A DNA stretch of 64,000 nt from Leeuwenhoekiella aequorea (GCF_004104375.1 NZ_QOVM01000003.1:372001-436000), one strand, 5' to 3'. Shown: positions 34,709 to 43,685, counted from the first letter of the stretch. The notes: generated by a model not told the origin, from the letters alone. A program made the numbers and translations.

Positions 34709-36619
34709 TTATACGTGTTTAAGGCTAGGATTACTTTCGGTATAAAACTCTCCAACAGTATATTTATCAATATTTAATTCATCAGGAATAAATGAGGTTG
34801 TATATATCATTTGAAAATCATCTGACTCAAATTTTTCCGCTTCTTCAACTAATATTCTTTGAAAATTCTCGGCTCGAATTTTTTCGATTCCTTTATCTTC
34901 CATATTGTCACAGAAAATAAACCTCGGATATCGCATTTTGGGTATAGAAAGAGAAGCTAAAAAGATTGAAAAACGAGCTGCTATTTTTAAATAAAAGCTT
35001 GAACTGGCTGAGTATTTGGCATCTTTATCTGAAATATAAGCAATGTTATTTCTGAAATCAATGTGAAATTCTTTTGCTTCATAAAAATCCTCTTGTCTTT
35101 TTAAATCATTATTTAGAAGATATACGCCTTCTTGTTCAATTGTTTTTTTAGTGGATGCCTTTAGAATATCTTGAGCCGCAGTTAAGGCTCTAATACTAAA
35201 ATTCAATGTGGAAATTTCCTGTTCCAAATCAGATTGAGTTTTTATCAATTTTTGATATATTTCTGCATTTTCATATAAAGTTCTTAATTGAGCAATTTCC
35301 CCTTCAACAAACCCTTTGTCAGTATATAGTTGGTCTAATTTTTCTTCTCTTACAGTCTTAACATCTTTTATACTGCTATTAACCTGCTGTTGAATATGAA
35401 AAAGTTTGAGTTTATTTGAATCTAATTCTGCTTCCCTGTCTAATAGTTGACGTTTTTTAATGACAATAAGATTCTTCGATTCTCGAATTTGAAAGTCTAT
35501 TTCTTGCTCAATTTTTCTTGCTTGTGTAATTCCGAAACTATCATCAATATCAGTTTTACAAAGCTTACAAACTTTAGAATCTTCGATTGGCTTTATTGGC
35601 GAAAGACATTCAGGACAATTCTCTATTGGAAAATTACCTAAAAGGTCACGAGTTAAAATGGATTTATTAACTGCTTTAAGTTTATTTTTAAGTGCCTCTA
35701 TAAAGTACTCCGTATCTTCAATTTCGTAACGAAAGGATTTAATATTTCTCTCTAAATTTGCGACTAATTGCCTTTGAATAATAGCTTCTTGATTTAACTT
35801 TTCGAACTCTAATTGTGTTTTTTTCGTATATCTTACTTTTTTTACAGCATCTTTAAATTCAATTATTGAATTCTCAATTTCTATTATCTCTTTTTCTTTT
35901 GCACCAATTCTTTCAGTTAAGCTTGACGGAATTAAATCATAAGGATTTTGGATAAAACGCTTTATTACCTTTATTTCTCTTTTTGTATCATCTAACTCTT
36001 TATCGGCATCTACTTTTCTTTGCTTTTTGTCATACAATTCTTGGTTATAAACACCTAAAAGTAAATCTGCTACAGTTTCTCTTGTAAGGGTCGTATCGAA
36101 CTCCTCATAATAGAAAAGTGAATTCGTCGGCGAATCTTGGTCAACATAAAGTAACCTCAAGATTTGATGCATTGTAATATTATTCTCGCCTTTTACAATT
36201 GGAATGTCTAAATTCTCAAAAAGTACGTTGGAATAACTTTTTTTGCTTTGACTTAAACTAAAGTTGAATTTTTGCCAATTTTGGCTATCTGCCATCGCTG
36301 TATCAATTTCTCCCCAATAAATATATAACCCTTCAGTTCTATTTGCTTTCCCGTCTTTTAAATTGATTTCGCGTTTTAATGTTAATGTTGCACCATTAAT
36401 TTCTATTTCTGCAATTACTTGTGAACACTTTTTAGCTTCTTTGACCCAATCATTAAATGCACCACCTAAAACATAGAAGATAAAGTGTGTGATTGTAGAT
36501 TTACCGCTACTATTATTACCTCTAATGATATTAATTCCTTTATGGAAGTTTTCATCATAAGCAATTTTACCATCCCTGGTAAATACTATCATTCTATTTA
36601 TAAATAAATTATTGTGCAT
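34709..36619 (-). CDS. ABC-three-component system ATPase (SMC/Rad50-like)
   Basis: This 636-residue ATPase has Walker A GNNSSGKST (residues 34-42) near the start, long coiled coils, and a zinc-hook-like CPECLSPIKP...CKLC near residues 336-356. Near the C-terminus are ASSSFYLKIAARFSIFLASL (signature-like helix) and RYPRFIFCDNMEDKG (Walker B-like, with Asn following Asp). This matches the ATPase of the ABC-3C conflict systems described by Aravind and colleagues. It overlaps the middle-component gene by 11 bp. Such systems are predicted to sense invading nucleic acid and switch on an effector. Confidence 0.75.
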   Translation of the reverse strand: MHNNLFINRMIVFTRDGKIAYDENFHKGINIIRGNNSSGKSTITHFIFYVLGGAFNDWVKEAKKCSQVIAEIEINGATLTLKREINLKDGKANRTEGLYIYWGEIDTAMADSQNWQKFNFSLSQSKKSYSNVLFENLDIPIVKGENNITMHQILRLLYVDQDSPTNSLFYYEEFDTTLTRETVADLLLGVYNQELYDKKQRKVDADKELDDTKREIKVIKRFIQNPYDLIPSSLTERIGAKEKEIIEIENSIIEFKDAVKKVRYTKKTQLEFEKLNQEAIIQRQLVANLERNIKSFRYEIEDTEYFIEALKNKLKAVNKSILTRDLLGNFPIENCPECLSPIKPIEDSKVCKLCKTDIDDSFGITQARKIEQEIDFQIRESKNLIVIKKRQLLDREAELDSNKLKLFHIQQQVNSSIKDVKTVREEKLDQLYTDKGFVEGEIAQLRTLYENAEIYQKLIKTQSDLEQEISTLNFSIRALTAAQDILKASTKKTIEQEGVYLLNNDLKRQEDFYEAKEFHIDFRNNIAYISDKDAKYSASSSFYLKIAARFSIFLASLSIPKMRYPRFIFCDNMEDKGIEKIRAENFQRILVEEAEKFESDDFQMIYTTSFIPDELNIDKYTVGEFYTESNPSLKHV

Positions 36620-37130
36620 CGTATTTGCTTTCTAATAAACCAGTTCTACTTTTTAAACCATCCACACCAAATAAGGGGACTTTATAAAAATGACTGGTCA
36701 GTAATTTTATAGCGTTTTCTTCTTGGACACTCAAGTTTTTAAAATCATCCTCGTATTCTGTCAAGATATTTGAAGAGATACTTGTAATTCTATTTTCGGA
36801 TAAATAGTCTTTATTGATTATTCCATAAGACGCCAAGCATTTAATTGCAGTCATTTGATAAGGTTTGATTTTTTCAAACATTTTTCTATCATTTAGAACC
36901 CTTTCATAAGGGTTATCCTTTGAGCTAATAAAATTTCTAATTATTTTTCTAATATCATTTTCATTTTGTTTTAGTTTGATTTTCTGCATTTTATTAGGAT
37001 AGAGTAAGTAATAATCCCAAATTCTCAATCTATCAATTTCTATCAATCCATCCTCTTTAAAATGAGCTAAAAGTTTAATCATCCGATAAACGGTATGATA
37101 TAGGTCGAATGATTTTTGATATACAATCAT
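36609..37130 (-). CDS. ABC-3C middle component-like protein
   Basis: This 173-residue protein starts MIVYQKSFDLYHTVYRMIKL, typical of ABC-3C middle components, and continues with EIDRLRIWDYYLLYPNKMQK, a winged-helix-like helical fold. The ATG at 37130 is chosen because it gives a 4-bp ATGA overlap with the upstream gene and a family-like start; a second ATG lies at 37151. It is thought to couple the ATPase to the effector. Family assignment is from motif memory and gene order. Confidence 0.65.
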   Translation of the reverse strand: MIVYQKSFDLYHTVYRMIKLLAHFKEDGLIEIDRLRIWDYYLLYPNKMQKIKLKQNENDIRKIIRNFISSKDNPYERVLNDRKMFEKIKPYQMTAIKCLASYGIINKDYLSENRITSISSNILTEYEDDFKNLSVQEENAIKLLTSHFYKVPLFGVDGLKSRTGLLESKYDAQ

Positions 37131-37702
37131 ATCGTCCAGTTGATATGGCAATTGCCAGTTAAATAATGAAACATTCCTTGAATTTCCGTCGATGATAAAC
37201 CAATAATATCATTGCAACCTTCCGACTGTATTAACGAAAGTATCGGATTTACAATATCATTAGAAATTGTAGATAAAATCAACTTTTCACTTTCATTATG
37301 CCTAATCATAGGTTTTATAATATTAATGTGCTTTTCTAAAACAATTGCAAGAATATAAGCGAAGATTTCTTGTGCAGGTTCATAATTTTGATAGAGAACT
37401 AATTTTTTATAAAACTCTTGCTTTAACCAAGCAAAATCCTCATAGAGATAGCTTTTACCTGCCATCTCCAATTTTTTCTCAAGACCTATTGTATCTCTAC
37501 GAGTAGTGTATCTTTTTAAGTCATTTGAAATTCGTTCAATCTCTTCACTGTTATCAAAACTGGATTTTAGTTTATCGAATAACGAAGCAAGTTTCCCATT
37601 GCTACCATAATTATTATTTACCTGCGAATTGTCATCTCCACCAACAATTTTATTTTGTTGTCCGCTGATATTGGCATTGTTTTGATTTGTTGAGTTGGCC
37701 AT
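37127..37702 (-). CDS. ABC-3C effector-like protein with GGDDN motif
   Basis: This 191-residue protein has an N-terminal Asn/Gln-rich stretch with NISGQQNKIVGGDDNS (residues 11-26) and NNNYG, then a helical domain (about 38-110). It ends with a region (about 120-185) reminiscent of the C-terminal domains that tie effectors to ABC-3C systems. The 60-residue TM protein encoded just before it carries the same GGDDNS motif. The two genes overlap as TAATG. Its catalytic activity is not evident. Confidence 0.55.
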   Translation of the reverse strand: MANSTNQNNANISGQQNKIVGGDDNSQVNNNYGSNGKLASLFDKLKSSFDNSEEIERISNDLKRYTTRRDTIGLEKKLEMAGKSYLYEDFAWLKQEFYKKLVLYQNYEPAQEIFAYILAIVLEKHINIIKPMIRHNESEKLILSTISNDIVNPILSLIQSEGCNDIIGLSSTEIQGMFHYLTGNCHINWTI

Positions 37703-37884
37703 TAACTTTTCGAGTTATCGTCTCCACCAATAACTTTATTTTTCTTTCCTTTAATAGTTATGTTTTCTTGGTTGGTCTTTTGATTTCTTTTTTTTGATTT
37801 ATTTATTGAAATCAGAGCACCACCTACAATAACGGTTAAAAGCCCAATAACAGCTATAATTATTTCAGTCATATATTCTTCCAT
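37702..37884 (-). CDS. Small TM protein sharing the GGDDN motif
   Basis: This 60-residue protein has an N-terminal TM (about residues 7-27), a basic linker, and NITIKGKKNKVIGGDDNS at residues 41-58, almost the same motif as in the next gene (residues 11-26 there). It heads the four-gene operon. The shared motif suggests the two proteins assemble on each other, giving a membrane-anchored effector made of two chains (inference). Confidence 0.6.
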   Translation of the reverse strand: MEEYMTEIIIAVIGLLTVIVGGALISINKSKKRNQKTNQENITIKGKKNKVIGGDDNSKS

Positions 37885-37988
37885 ATTGTTTTTGAGCTTG
37901 TTGCGATTTATTAGATTTTATAAATATAATTTTATCTTTAAACTTTACAAGGGTAAAACGAGGTTTTTAGTTTATTTGAAATATTAAA

Positions 37989-39569
37989 CTATTTAAATAT
38001 CGACTTAGCCTCATCATAAACCCGCTCAAAATTAGCCGCTAAATCCGCCTGAGAAAACTGCTTCGTTTCTTTGAGAAGTTCCCTTTTAATGTCGGTTAAT
38101 TTGAATTGCACTTTTTTATCCCTTCCATCAGCGTAGGTAATAAATTCGCCCTGTTTTAATCTGAAGAAAACGTCTGCTCTAATCTTTGGAATTTCCTTTT
38201 CTCCAGTTGTAATTCGTGTATCAAAATCCAGATTATGACCACGACTTATACTCTTGGTTGGGTCTTTGATAATTTCAAAAAAACGCTCATAGTATTTCGC
38301 AGTATCTGGGTCGTTTACCTTTCCGAAAAACTGATAAGATAGATTACTCAATATTGCTTTGCTTGCCTTATCGCCATACATCATATCGTTTTGAATTTTA
38401 TCCTGCATCACGTAAATTGTAGAGATATTATAGCTTCTCAATGTAGCTGGAATACGATGCATATTCAACAAACGAATGGTCGGTGCTTCTTCCATCAGCA
38501 AGAACGACGGTTTAGAATTCCGAACGCTCATTTGCTTTGTAATGGTGTGTATAATTGTAGCTATTACTGGCGAATAGGACGTTTCAAATTTTGGGTTGTT
38601 GACTATCGAAATTACCGCTGGATTTTCCTCGCTATTGATATTCAATGGCACTTCGTCTGCGGACAATGCCATAAAAATGCGCTGTGTACTAATTCGTTTC
38701 AGCGCATTTGCCAAGGTGCTTTTAACACCAGCAGTCTGTCTTTCAGAATCCTTGCCACTAATAAAAGCATCTGCCATCGCTCTTGATGTTGTGTTGGTTT
38801 CCAAAAACTGGATTAGGCTATCGGTATCGAGTATTTGATAAATGGCTATTAAATGCGGTAGCGTACAGTATTTGGGATAATCGCATTTCAGTTTCCAAAT
38901 CAACCCACCAATTAAACCTTCCGCAGCATCATTAAAAAATTTGGTTGTTCCTGTTGTTCCACTTTCTCTTTGTTCCAAAAGGTTTTCAATCAATACTCTT
39001 GACACTTCGTTTACGCTTTCCTCGTTCTCTAAATAACGTGGCGCAATAGGATTTACCCTGTGGATGATTTTATCAAAGGAAATGACCTTAAACGGGATAT
39101 TGCTATCCTTTAAAAGCGGATACGCCATTTCAGTCAGTTCAAAATCCTTGTAGTCGTGAATGATTCCGCAAAAGCGTTCTTTCCGGAAATGTTTTAAAAA
39201 GCCATACACGACACTTTCGGTCTTTCCACTTCCGGCAGAACCGATTATGGATGCGCCCCTTTTGATATTATCCAATTTGAAATTTCCTTTGGTCGTGGCG
39301 AAATTGACCTGATACTTTGTATCGCCATTTTGGACGGTTTCAGTTTTATGCAGAAAAACATAGAATCCTATATTAATTAGCATTAGAGGACAAACCAAAT
39401 AAAGCAATATTGACACTAATTCATTTCCTTCAGTAATATAAAAAATGAAGACCGAAAGCATTGTGATATTTAACAGGAACGCATACTTACTTACCCGAAA
39501 CATTGCATAGAAAACACAACTGGCCACACCAATAATTGAAAGTATCGTTATGAGATTGTTTATTTCCAT
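37989..39569 (-). CDS. TraG/VirD4-type coupling protein (BfmC/MobC-like)
   Basis: This 526-residue type IV coupling protein has three N-terminal TMs (about 8-75), Walker A GSAGSGKTES near residue 110, Walker B FLLMEEAPTIRL, and STIYVMQDKIQND late in the motor domain. It brings the relaxosome to the T4SS channel. It is 3 bp after the relaxase gene, so the mobilization genes form an operon bfmA-bfmB-bfmC read leftward from the oriT candidate. Confidence 0.88.
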   Translation of the reverse strand: MEINNLITILSIIGVASCVFYAMFRVSKYAFLLNITMLSVFIFYITEGNELVSILLYLVCPLMLINIGFYVFLHKTETVQNGDTKYQVNFATTKGNFKLDNIKRGASIIGSAGSGKTESVVYGFLKHFRKERFCGIIHDYKDFELTEMAYPLLKDSNIPFKVISFDKIIHRVNPIAPRYLENEESVNEVSRVLIENLLEQRESGTTGTTKFFNDAAEGLIGGLIWKLKCDYPKYCTLPHLIAIYQILDTDSLIQFLETNTTSRAMADAFISGKDSERQTAGVKSTLANALKRISTQRIFMALSADEVPLNINSEENPAVISIVNNPKFETSYSPVIATIIHTITKQMSVRNSKPSFLLMEEAPTIRLLNMHRIPATLRSYNISTIYVMQDKIQNDMMYGDKASKAILSNLSYQFFGKVNDPDTAKYYERFFEIIKDPTKSISRGHNLDFDTRITTGEKEIPKIRADVFFRLKQGEFITYADGRDKKVQFKLTDIKRELLKETKQFSQADLAANFERVYDEAKSIFK

Positions 39570-39572
39570 ACG

Positions 39573-40604
39573 CTAAATTCCTATTGAACTTGATTTGATG
39601 GCCACTTCAGCACCACGTCTTAACCTTTTGAAAATCCGAAGTGCGATTTGAGTTTGACTTACCGGAATACTTGGCACTATCGGCAATCCCGTTTTTGTAA
39701 TCATTTTGAAAGCCAATGCCTTTTCATTTGCTGGTAATTTCATCAAGGCAGCGAAATATAGATTGGGATTTTTTACAAAATCCTTTCGTCCTTTGTAGGT
39801 CTCGGCAAAATTGCGTTTGTAGCCAAAAGTCTTGTCAAACGTCTTTTCAGCTTTCTCAAAAAACTTGTCTCTGTCAAAACCACGTTTTACGGTTTCCCCA
39901 TTCAACTTCACATCGGAAGCTTTGTATTTACTTCCGGGTGACAAACTGAATCTGTTGGACGCATCCTTTCGGCTTACGATGATATGAATATGACTTTGGT
40001 TTCCATCTTTCGCCATTCCCTGGACAATCCGTTTTCCATTTTGTTGATGTGGTGCTTGGCGTTCCAGTTTGGCAATTTCATTTTTCATCTTTTTGATATT
40101 TCCTTCAGCTCGCCCTTCTTGAATATTTCGGATTTCAGTTTTTAGCTGAAGTATTTTTGTGGCAAAGGGTTGGTTCTCTTTAATCTGAAAATCCGTCCCC
40201 TTAAATGTGCGTTGGTTTTCGACTTTAGCATAATATTTTATGTCGTCGATACTGACAGGTCGCCCTTTAATTTCTCTATTAAATGAAGCCACATAATCTT
40301 TCATCAGCTCGCGAGTATATCTTTTTAAATCTTCGCTACTGTTCTGAAGTTTTCGCAGTTCATATTTTGAAGGACTCACGGTAATTGAATAGAACCTTGG
40401 TTCGTGTTTTTCCAGTTTTGCGGTATTTCCATCTATTTCTTTGACTACTTCATCAGCGGAAATCTCATCGCCATATTGATTGAAAAAATGTTCCATTTCG
40501 TGTTGTTCCAATCCTTGGTTTTCCTTCTCTAAATAGCCCACAAAATCTGCTGAACTTTTGGAAAAGTTACCGCCCATTTTTTGAGGTGTGATTGTGATGT
40601 ACAT
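39573..40604 (-). CDS. Relaxase, BfmB/MobB-like (DUF5712 type)
   Basis: This 343-residue relaxase candidate has conserved start MYITITPQKMGGNFSKSSADF. A Tyr-containing RFYSITVSPSKYELRKL segment and the three-His metal motif as NQSHIHIIVSRKD (about residues 203-215) follow. This is the HUH-type arrangement of MOBP-like relaxases that nick oriT and bind the 5' end. The C-terminal part is basic. It lies between the accessory protein and the coupling protein. Confidence 0.82.
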   Translation of the reverse strand: MYITITPQKMGGNFSKSSADFVGYLEKENQGLEQHEMEHFFNQYGDEISADEVVKEIDGNTAKLEKHEPRFYSITVSPSKYELRKLQNSSEDLKRYTRELMKDYVASFNREIKGRPVSIDDIKYYAKVENQRTFKGTDFQIKENQPFATKILQLKTEIRNIQEGRAEGNIKKMKNEIAKLERQAPHQQNGKRIVQGMAKDGNQSHIHIIVSRKDASNRFSLSPGSKYKASDVKLNGETVKRGFDRDKFFEKAEKTFDKTFGYKRNFAETYKGRKDFVKNPNLYFAALMKLPANEKALAFKMITKTGLPIVPSIPVSQTQIALRIFKRLRRGAEVAIKSSSIGI

Positions 40605-40615
40605 AAGCTAAATTT

Positions 40616-40996
40616 TTAAAGTTCATTGTTGGTGTTTCGCTTTTCGCGAAAGCGTACTTCTTTCTTTTCCTCAGCATATTTTTTTTCCAAAATGAGCGGT
40701 TTCTTTTTGGGTTCGTCCATTACAAAAAGAGATTGCAACATTGCAACCGTAGGTTTGGTTTGGGTCTTTTCCACGTCTCGCATTATGGCGATAACTGCAT
40801 TGATTCTTTTGAGTAACTTAGCTTCGATGGTACGTCCAGTTGGTCCCAATTTTTCCTTTGGTGATATCTCATTGTAAAAGAAAAAATCAAGGATATTTTC
40901 CATCGCTTCCGTATGCGTTTTGAAGTGCTTCTTGGAAAATTCCTGAAACCTTTTGGCAGTTTTCCGTTTGAACCTGATAGTGATGAATGAGTCCAT
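40616..40996 (-). CDS. Mobilization accessory protein, BfmA/BtgA-like
   Basis: This 126-residue basic protein starts MDSFITIRFKRKTAKRFQEF, the ribbon-helix-helix-like start of BfmA/BtgA accessory proteins. They bind oriT and help the relaxase. The C-terminal tail is highly charged. It is the first gene after the direct repeats and hairpins at 41017-41253, which it probably binds; this fits both relaxosome assembly and autoregulation. Confidence 0.8.
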   Translation of the reverse strand: MDSFITIRFKRKTAKRFQEFSKKHFKTHTEAMENILDFFFYNEISPKEKLGPTGRTIEAKLLKRINAVIAIMRDVEKTQTKPTVAMLQSLFVMDEPKKKPLILEKKYAEEKKEVRFREKRNTNNEL

Positions 40997-41016
40997 TTCC
41001 TTTCGCTTTTTTAAAG

Positions 41017-41253
41017 ATTTGACGTAAATCCATCCCTGTTTACTGGTGTTTCAAGACCATTTGACGCAAATCGATGGATTTTTTATATCTACTTTATTTT
41101 TAAGTACTTAAAAATCAATAGATTAAAATGAAAAAGGAATATGTAACGCGGCGCAGCCCGTTACCCTCTTGCTATTCCTTTTCGTCACGCGCAAGCGTGA
41201 CAAAAATCCATACAATCCGGCTAAAAAGCCGATTGCCATTTTCAGGGAAAATG
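41017..41253. other. oriT: Candidate oriT: direct repeats, palindrome, four hairpins
   Basis: Two 17-bp direct repeats ATTTGACGyAAATCsAT lie at 41017-41033 and 41059-41075, 42 bp apart (four helical turns). A perfect 20-bp palindrome ATTTTTAAGTACTTAAAAAT is at 41096-41115. Then come a nested stem (outer AAAAGGAATA/TATTCCTTTT 41132-41141/41173-41182, inner GTAACG/CGTTAC), GTCACGC/GCGTGAC at 41184-41201, CGGCT/AGCCG at 41218-41231, and CATTTTC/GAAAATG at 41237-41253. They stand directly upstream of the mobilization genes, as oriT does in related elements. The nic site itself cannot be read. The rest of 41254-41437 shows no gene. Confidence 0.7.
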
Positions 41254-41437
41254 ATTTTCCGATATGTTATTTTCGATGTGTACGGTTATCGGCGAAAGTC
41301 GAAATGTGGATAACCCTACTTAAATTTGAATGCTGAATTTCAGCGAAATAAAGATACGTTTTTTTCTTGACTATATATTAATTGCATAGAAAAACACCTC
41401 TAAAATTTAGAGGTGCTTGCTTTTAATTTCATAAAAT

Positions 41438-41635
41438 TTATATGTTGAAAATGTATTTATACGAATACAAATTCCGAAGTGCTTCTTCATCAAGCATCTT
41501 ATCCAAATTGGTATTATGCTTTGTGGCATAATCCATTATATCCTTGCCGTACTTTTCCTTTACTTCTTCTTTGGAATTGGCAATTAATCGCTCTTGTGTT
41601 TCCTCGTTCAAATCGGTAAAATTTAGATATATCAT
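41438..41635 (-). CDS. Small hypothetical ICE protein
   Basis: This 65-residue soluble, acidic helical protein starts MIYLNFTDLNEETQERLIAN and ends RNLYSYKYIFNI. It is of a type common in Bacteroidota ICEs between SSB and the mobilization genes. It has no motif that tells a function. It probably shares a transcript with the next two genes (gap of 12 bp). Confidence 0.6.
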   Translation of the reverse strand: MIYLNFTDLNEETQERLIANSKEEVKEKYGKDIMDYATKHNTNLDKMLDEEALRNLYSYKYIFNI

Positions 41636-41647
41636 AACGTCCGATTT

Positions 41648-42028
41648 TTAATATTCGCTTGGTAACATCAGCGTATCATTTACAAAAAATAACCGCAGTT
41701 CATCGAGTGGAAAATCGGTTGCCCTGTAGCCGTGTTTTTCCAAAATATTGTCGTTGCCATCGCTGTAAATTATCTCGGCTTCATAACCAGAATAATCCTG
41801 TTTTTCTTTGGACAATCTTTTGAAATCGATGGTTACAAATTCGCTTCGGTTCATCAGACTTTTTGCAATTACGGACGTGTCCGTAATGAGCCAAAAACAT
41901 TCAGCTACTTCCGATAAATATTTCAATCCGTCCGTAAAACGGGTTCGCAATAATGGGATTTGATAAAACATTTCTGTTCCACTAAAATATTGCAATCGCT
42001 CTTTTATTTCGTTAACTTGTGCTTTCAT
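41648..42028 (-). CDS. DUF6876-like protein
   Basis: This 126-residue protein starts with a short helix, then LQYFSGTEMFYQIPLLRTRFTDGLKYL and AECFWLITDTSVIAKSL. It resembles the DUF6876-type proteins that accompany ICE replication genes. These are usually found with SSB and DUF932-like genes and may influence DNA metabolism, but the activity is unknown. Confidence 0.65.
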   Translation of the reverse strand: MKAQVNEIKERLQYFSGTEMFYQIPLLRTRFTDGLKYLSEVAECFWLITDTSVIAKSLMNRSEFVTIDFKRLSKEKQDYSGYEAEIIYSDGNDNILEKHGYRATDFPLDELRLFFVNDTLMLPSEY

Positions 42029-42104
42029 TGTACATATATTTAATGTGTGAATAATGAAAAGAGGGCGAAACTTTCGACAGGTGCGCCCTCTTTAATTTTG
42101 AAGA

Positions 42105-42449
42105 TTACTTATCGCTTTTGCTTCCAAGTAATAGGATTTCATCGGCTATAACTTCGGTAACATAGCGTTGTTCGTTATCATCAGTTGTATAGCTTCGGGT
42201 TTTAAGTTTTCCCGATATTCCAACTTCTTTGCCTTTTTCGACAAATTTCTCAACGATTTCAGCGGTCTTGCCCCAAGCAACTACCGTATGCCAATTAGTG
42301 TCAGTTTGTTTTTCGCCTTTGGCATCTTTGTAATACTCATTTGTGGCGAGTGAAAAACGGGCTACTTTCTTACCGCTTTCAAGGTTCGTAATGGTTGGCT
42401 CTTGTCCAACGTTTCCAATTAACTGTACGTGATTTCTAATAGTACTCAT
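42105..42449 (-). CDS. ssb: Single-stranded DNA-binding protein
   Basis: This 114-residue SSB consists of a single OB fold with NHVQLIGNVGQEPTI at the start, KKVARFSLATNEYY, and TNWHTVVAWGKTAEIVEKFV in the middle. It lacks the long acidic C-terminal tail of chromosomal SSB, as usual for ICE and plasmid versions. It probably coats the transferred strand or supports replication in the recipient. Confidence 0.92.
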   Translation of the reverse strand: MSTIRNHVQLIGNVGQEPTITNLESGKKVARFSLATNEYYKDAKGEKQTDTNWHTVVAWGKTAEIVEKFVEKGKEVGISGKLKTRSYTTDDNEQRYVTEVIADEILLLGSKSDK

Positions 42450-42506
42450 AATAAAAAGATTTGTGTCTGCTTTGTTACAGACTGGTTTATATTTCCCCTG
42501 TTTGTT

Positions 42507-42695
42507 TTAAACTGAATTAAATTTTAAGGGGTGTTTGTTCTTTTCTTCTGTGCACCGCACAATGGATAGAGTGGGTTTTGTCCAGACTTTTAGGGTAAAA
42601 TCAGGTGTGTTTGCGACGTAGTAAAATCCTTGGATTTTCAAGGAAGTAGATACCTTATTTTTCACTAAAACTTGTATAGTCTTGACAAGTTCCAT
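42507..42695 (-). CDS. Doubtful small ORF in the repeat-rich region
   Basis: This 62-residue frame (MELVKTIQVLVKNKVSTSLK and so on) lies in the 980-bp region between SSB and the ferredoxin-like gene. It contains TPDFTLKVWTKPTLSIVRCT, a sequence of the type often translated from repetitive intergenic DNA in this phylum. It may be a by-product of a conserved DNA element rather than a gene. Confidence 0.2.
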   Translation of the reverse strand: MELVKTIQVLVKNKVSTSLKIQGFYYVANTPDFTLKVWTKPTLSIVRCTEEKNKHPLKFNSV

Positions 42696-42960
42696 AAGGG
42701 CATTAGCAATTCTTTTAAATCCAGTTGCGACCCGAGCGTACGGGAAGTTAAGCGAGGTGAGCAGTTGGGTTTAATTTAGAATTGGTTATGTCGTGCCTGT
42801 TTTTCGACGACCCGAAAAACAACAAAGGCTTTATCCATTATAAACCCCTTAAAATGTGTAAGGCAGCGGTTCGGTTTTTAAGTATTTTTGAGTGAGGGCT
42901 CAAGAAGACCGCGCCGAAAATCCTGTTAAAAAAACCGAAGTGATGACTTTCCGATGAAAA

Positions 42961-43372
42961 GCGGACTTGATTCACAATTTTAGCAAAGGAATGAAGTGTT
43001 CCTTCCCAGAGCATCGGGAAGGGTTAACGGAATGGAAAGCTAAAATTGGGGATTGTGTCCAAGATTTTTGTAGAGAAGCTCTTTTCCCGAAATGTAGCTT
43101 TTTGCGGAATGTAGGGGAATGTGCTGAACGGATTAAGAAAACTATTTATCCTTATTATGCAGGATTTAAAGCGGACTTGACTTTAAAGGTGAAGTTTGGA
43201 ATATAGTTTGACCGCTTCCTGACTTTTCTCGGGAATGAGCGGGCAAGTGGAATGGAAAACGGAAGCTTTAAAGTCGTGTCCAAGACTTTCAGTAGTGAAG
43301 CGCTTTTGCCGTAATGAAGCTTTTCGCGGAATGTAGGGGAATGTGCTGAATGGGAATAAATCTAATGGCATA
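42961..43372. repeat. Two diverged tandem units of about 211 bp
   Basis: Unit 1 (about 42961-43171) and unit 2 (about 43172-43372) share GCGGACTTGA at their starts, GTGTCCAAGA in the middle (43055 and 43276) and GCGGAATGTAGGGGAATGTG near their ends (43104 and 43326). Both are GC-richer than their surroundings and rich in short inverted repeats. The open frames in them on either strand look like side effects of the repeat. It could be a decayed origin, an integron-like cassette or a non-coding RNA locus; no identification is made. Confidence 0.65.
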
Positions 43373-43426
43373 AAAAAAACCTCCCTACCAATGTAAGAAG
43401 GTGAATTTGTTTCCAATTTAAACCAA

Positions 43427-43675
43427 TTATTTATTTAAAATATGTCTTTTAACGATTGTCCCTAAATCTTTTTCCGAAAACCATATATCCTCTGGATGAA
43501 GATGCATAACAGGTGCTTGTTCGCACTTGTTGTTGCAGTCCATATCGTCAACCTCAATTTTATTTTTTAACTTGTATTTCTTTATATAATAATCTAAAAG
43601 CTTTCCTTTTTTCTTTCGGCAATTAACGCCGTCACACCGATAAATAACGGGTTTATTATTTTTATATTCTTCCAT
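43427..43675 (-). CDS. Thioredoxin-like [2Fe-2S] ferredoxin
   Basis: This 82-residue protein has the thioredoxin-fold ferredoxin cysteine pattern CDGVNCRKKKG (Cys14, Cys19), then MDCNNKCEQAPVMHLHPEDIWF (in short DCNNKCEQAP), like small [2Fe-2S] proteins and NuoE. It is separated from the MFS gene by 10 bp and is last of the downstream metal operon. It may provide metal-sensitive redox sensing or Fe-S binding (inference). Confidence 0.72.
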   Translation of the reverse strand: MEEYKNNKPVIYRCDGVNCRKKKGKLLDYYIKKYKLKNKIEVDDMDCNNKCEQAPVMHLHPEDIWFSEKDLGTIVKRHILNK

Positions 43676-43685
43676 AGTATTCTAT

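Noticed and set aside
38391-38838. Plus-strand frames opposite the coupling-protein gene
   Set aside because: Antisense to a conserved VirD4-like motor domain; no promoter or domain.
42967-43416. Frames on both strands inside the tandem 211-bp units
   Set aside because: The two frames come from repeated blocks, disagree between copies and have no convincing start; the region is better read as non-coding repeats.
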